From the NCBI RefSeq assembly GCF_009811315.1, contig NZ_BLID01000014.1, positions 31,579-95,578 of the forward strand: a stretch of DNA of 64,000 nucleotides. The letters are read 5' to 3'. The notes beneath the pieces were generated by a model. That model was not told the origin of the DNA, searched no databases, and saw only the letters and a program-made list of their open reading frames with translations. The stretch is from Vibrio atypicus (GTDB taxonomy: Bacteria > Pseudomonadota > Gammaproteobacteria > Enterobacterales > Vibrionaceae). Position numbers and translations under genes: made by a program. Below are positions 63,875 through 64,000 of the stretch, in pieces. How positions within the stretch are numbered: position 1 is the stretch's first letter; each line of letters opens with the position of its first letter.

Positions 63875-64000
63875 CCTTGGATTCAAGTACGAAGTGCGAC
63901 ACCACTGAAAAATAAAACAGTGAGATGCGATAATCATGATTTTGCTCCCGCCAAGAAGTAAAGCTATGAAATATACACACCTCACTGAGAAAGAAAGATA

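Noticed and set aside
63788..63985. 65-codon minus-strand frame at the right edge
   Set aside because: Most of it is attC site 13 sequence; only a short part of the next cassette is in the window.
1..64000. CRISPR arrays, tRNA or rRNA genes, plasmid replication or integrase genes
   Set aside because: Looked for and not seen: no regularly spaced short direct repeats other than attC, no tRNA-like cloverleaf, and no Rep, ParA or integrase motifs in any convincing frame.

Overview
The window looks like DNA from a Vibrio or a close relative. The right end carries an array of about 120-130 bp attC sites of the Vibrio superintegron type, each preceded by a small unrelated gene, and the conjugation genes resemble those of marine gamma-proteobacterial F-like elements. 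No replication, partition or integrase gene is visible. I therefore cannot say whether the conjugative part is a plasmid, an integrated element, or part of a chromosome carrying the superintegron.

Layout. 1-3.96 kb (minus): a WYL-regulated set of four genes (WYL regulator, TerB-like protein, glycine-zipper protein, and a protein with an HNH-like motif and a hydrophobic C-terminal part cut by the window edge), probably a defence module. 4.6-24.5 kb (plus): a full F-type type IV secretion operon in the order leader gene, traA, L, E, K, B, V, C, trbI, traW, U, trbC, traN, F, trbB, traH, traG, a candidate exclusion gene, traD. 24.6-25.9 kb: a small gene, an endonuclease I gene with an in-frame stop, and a hok/sok type I toxin-antitoxin locus. 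26-31.8 kb: a long traI relaxase-helicase with a primase/Toprim-like C-terminus. 31.8-32.8 kb: a small DNA-binding protein and an F-type oriT whose nic core matches that of F as I remember it, followed by a hairpin-rich leading region. 33-36.5 kb: a secreted protein/membrane protein pair, a Fur box, a candidate structured RNA, an unknown gene, and radC.

36.5-48.5 kb is accessory DNA: an SgrR-type regulator, an EamA exporter with a divergent LysR regulator, an SMC-like ATPase with a CxxC zinc hook, the remnant of a DUF4297-type nuclease, an endonuclease-nSTAND NTPase fusion, a DUF2971 protein and an internally deleted IS200/IS605 element. 48.6-55 kb holds a DUF1611 protein/amino-acid racemase/lipoprotein group and an hflK-hflC-nhaA operon. 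55.5-64 kb is the distal part of an integron cassette array. Nearly all its genes read leftwards, so the integrase and attI should lie to the right, outside the window.

The conjugation genes form one transfer machine: pilus and channel (tra/trb), coupling protein (TraD), relaxase (TraI) and its oriT. The transferred strand would enter the recipient starting at the 33-36 kb side, with the tra genes last, as in F. The strongest candidates for undescribed biology are the WYL/TerB/HNH-like cluster, the candidate structured RNA near radC, the defence cluster at 40.8-46.2 kb, and the racemase/DUF1611 pair.
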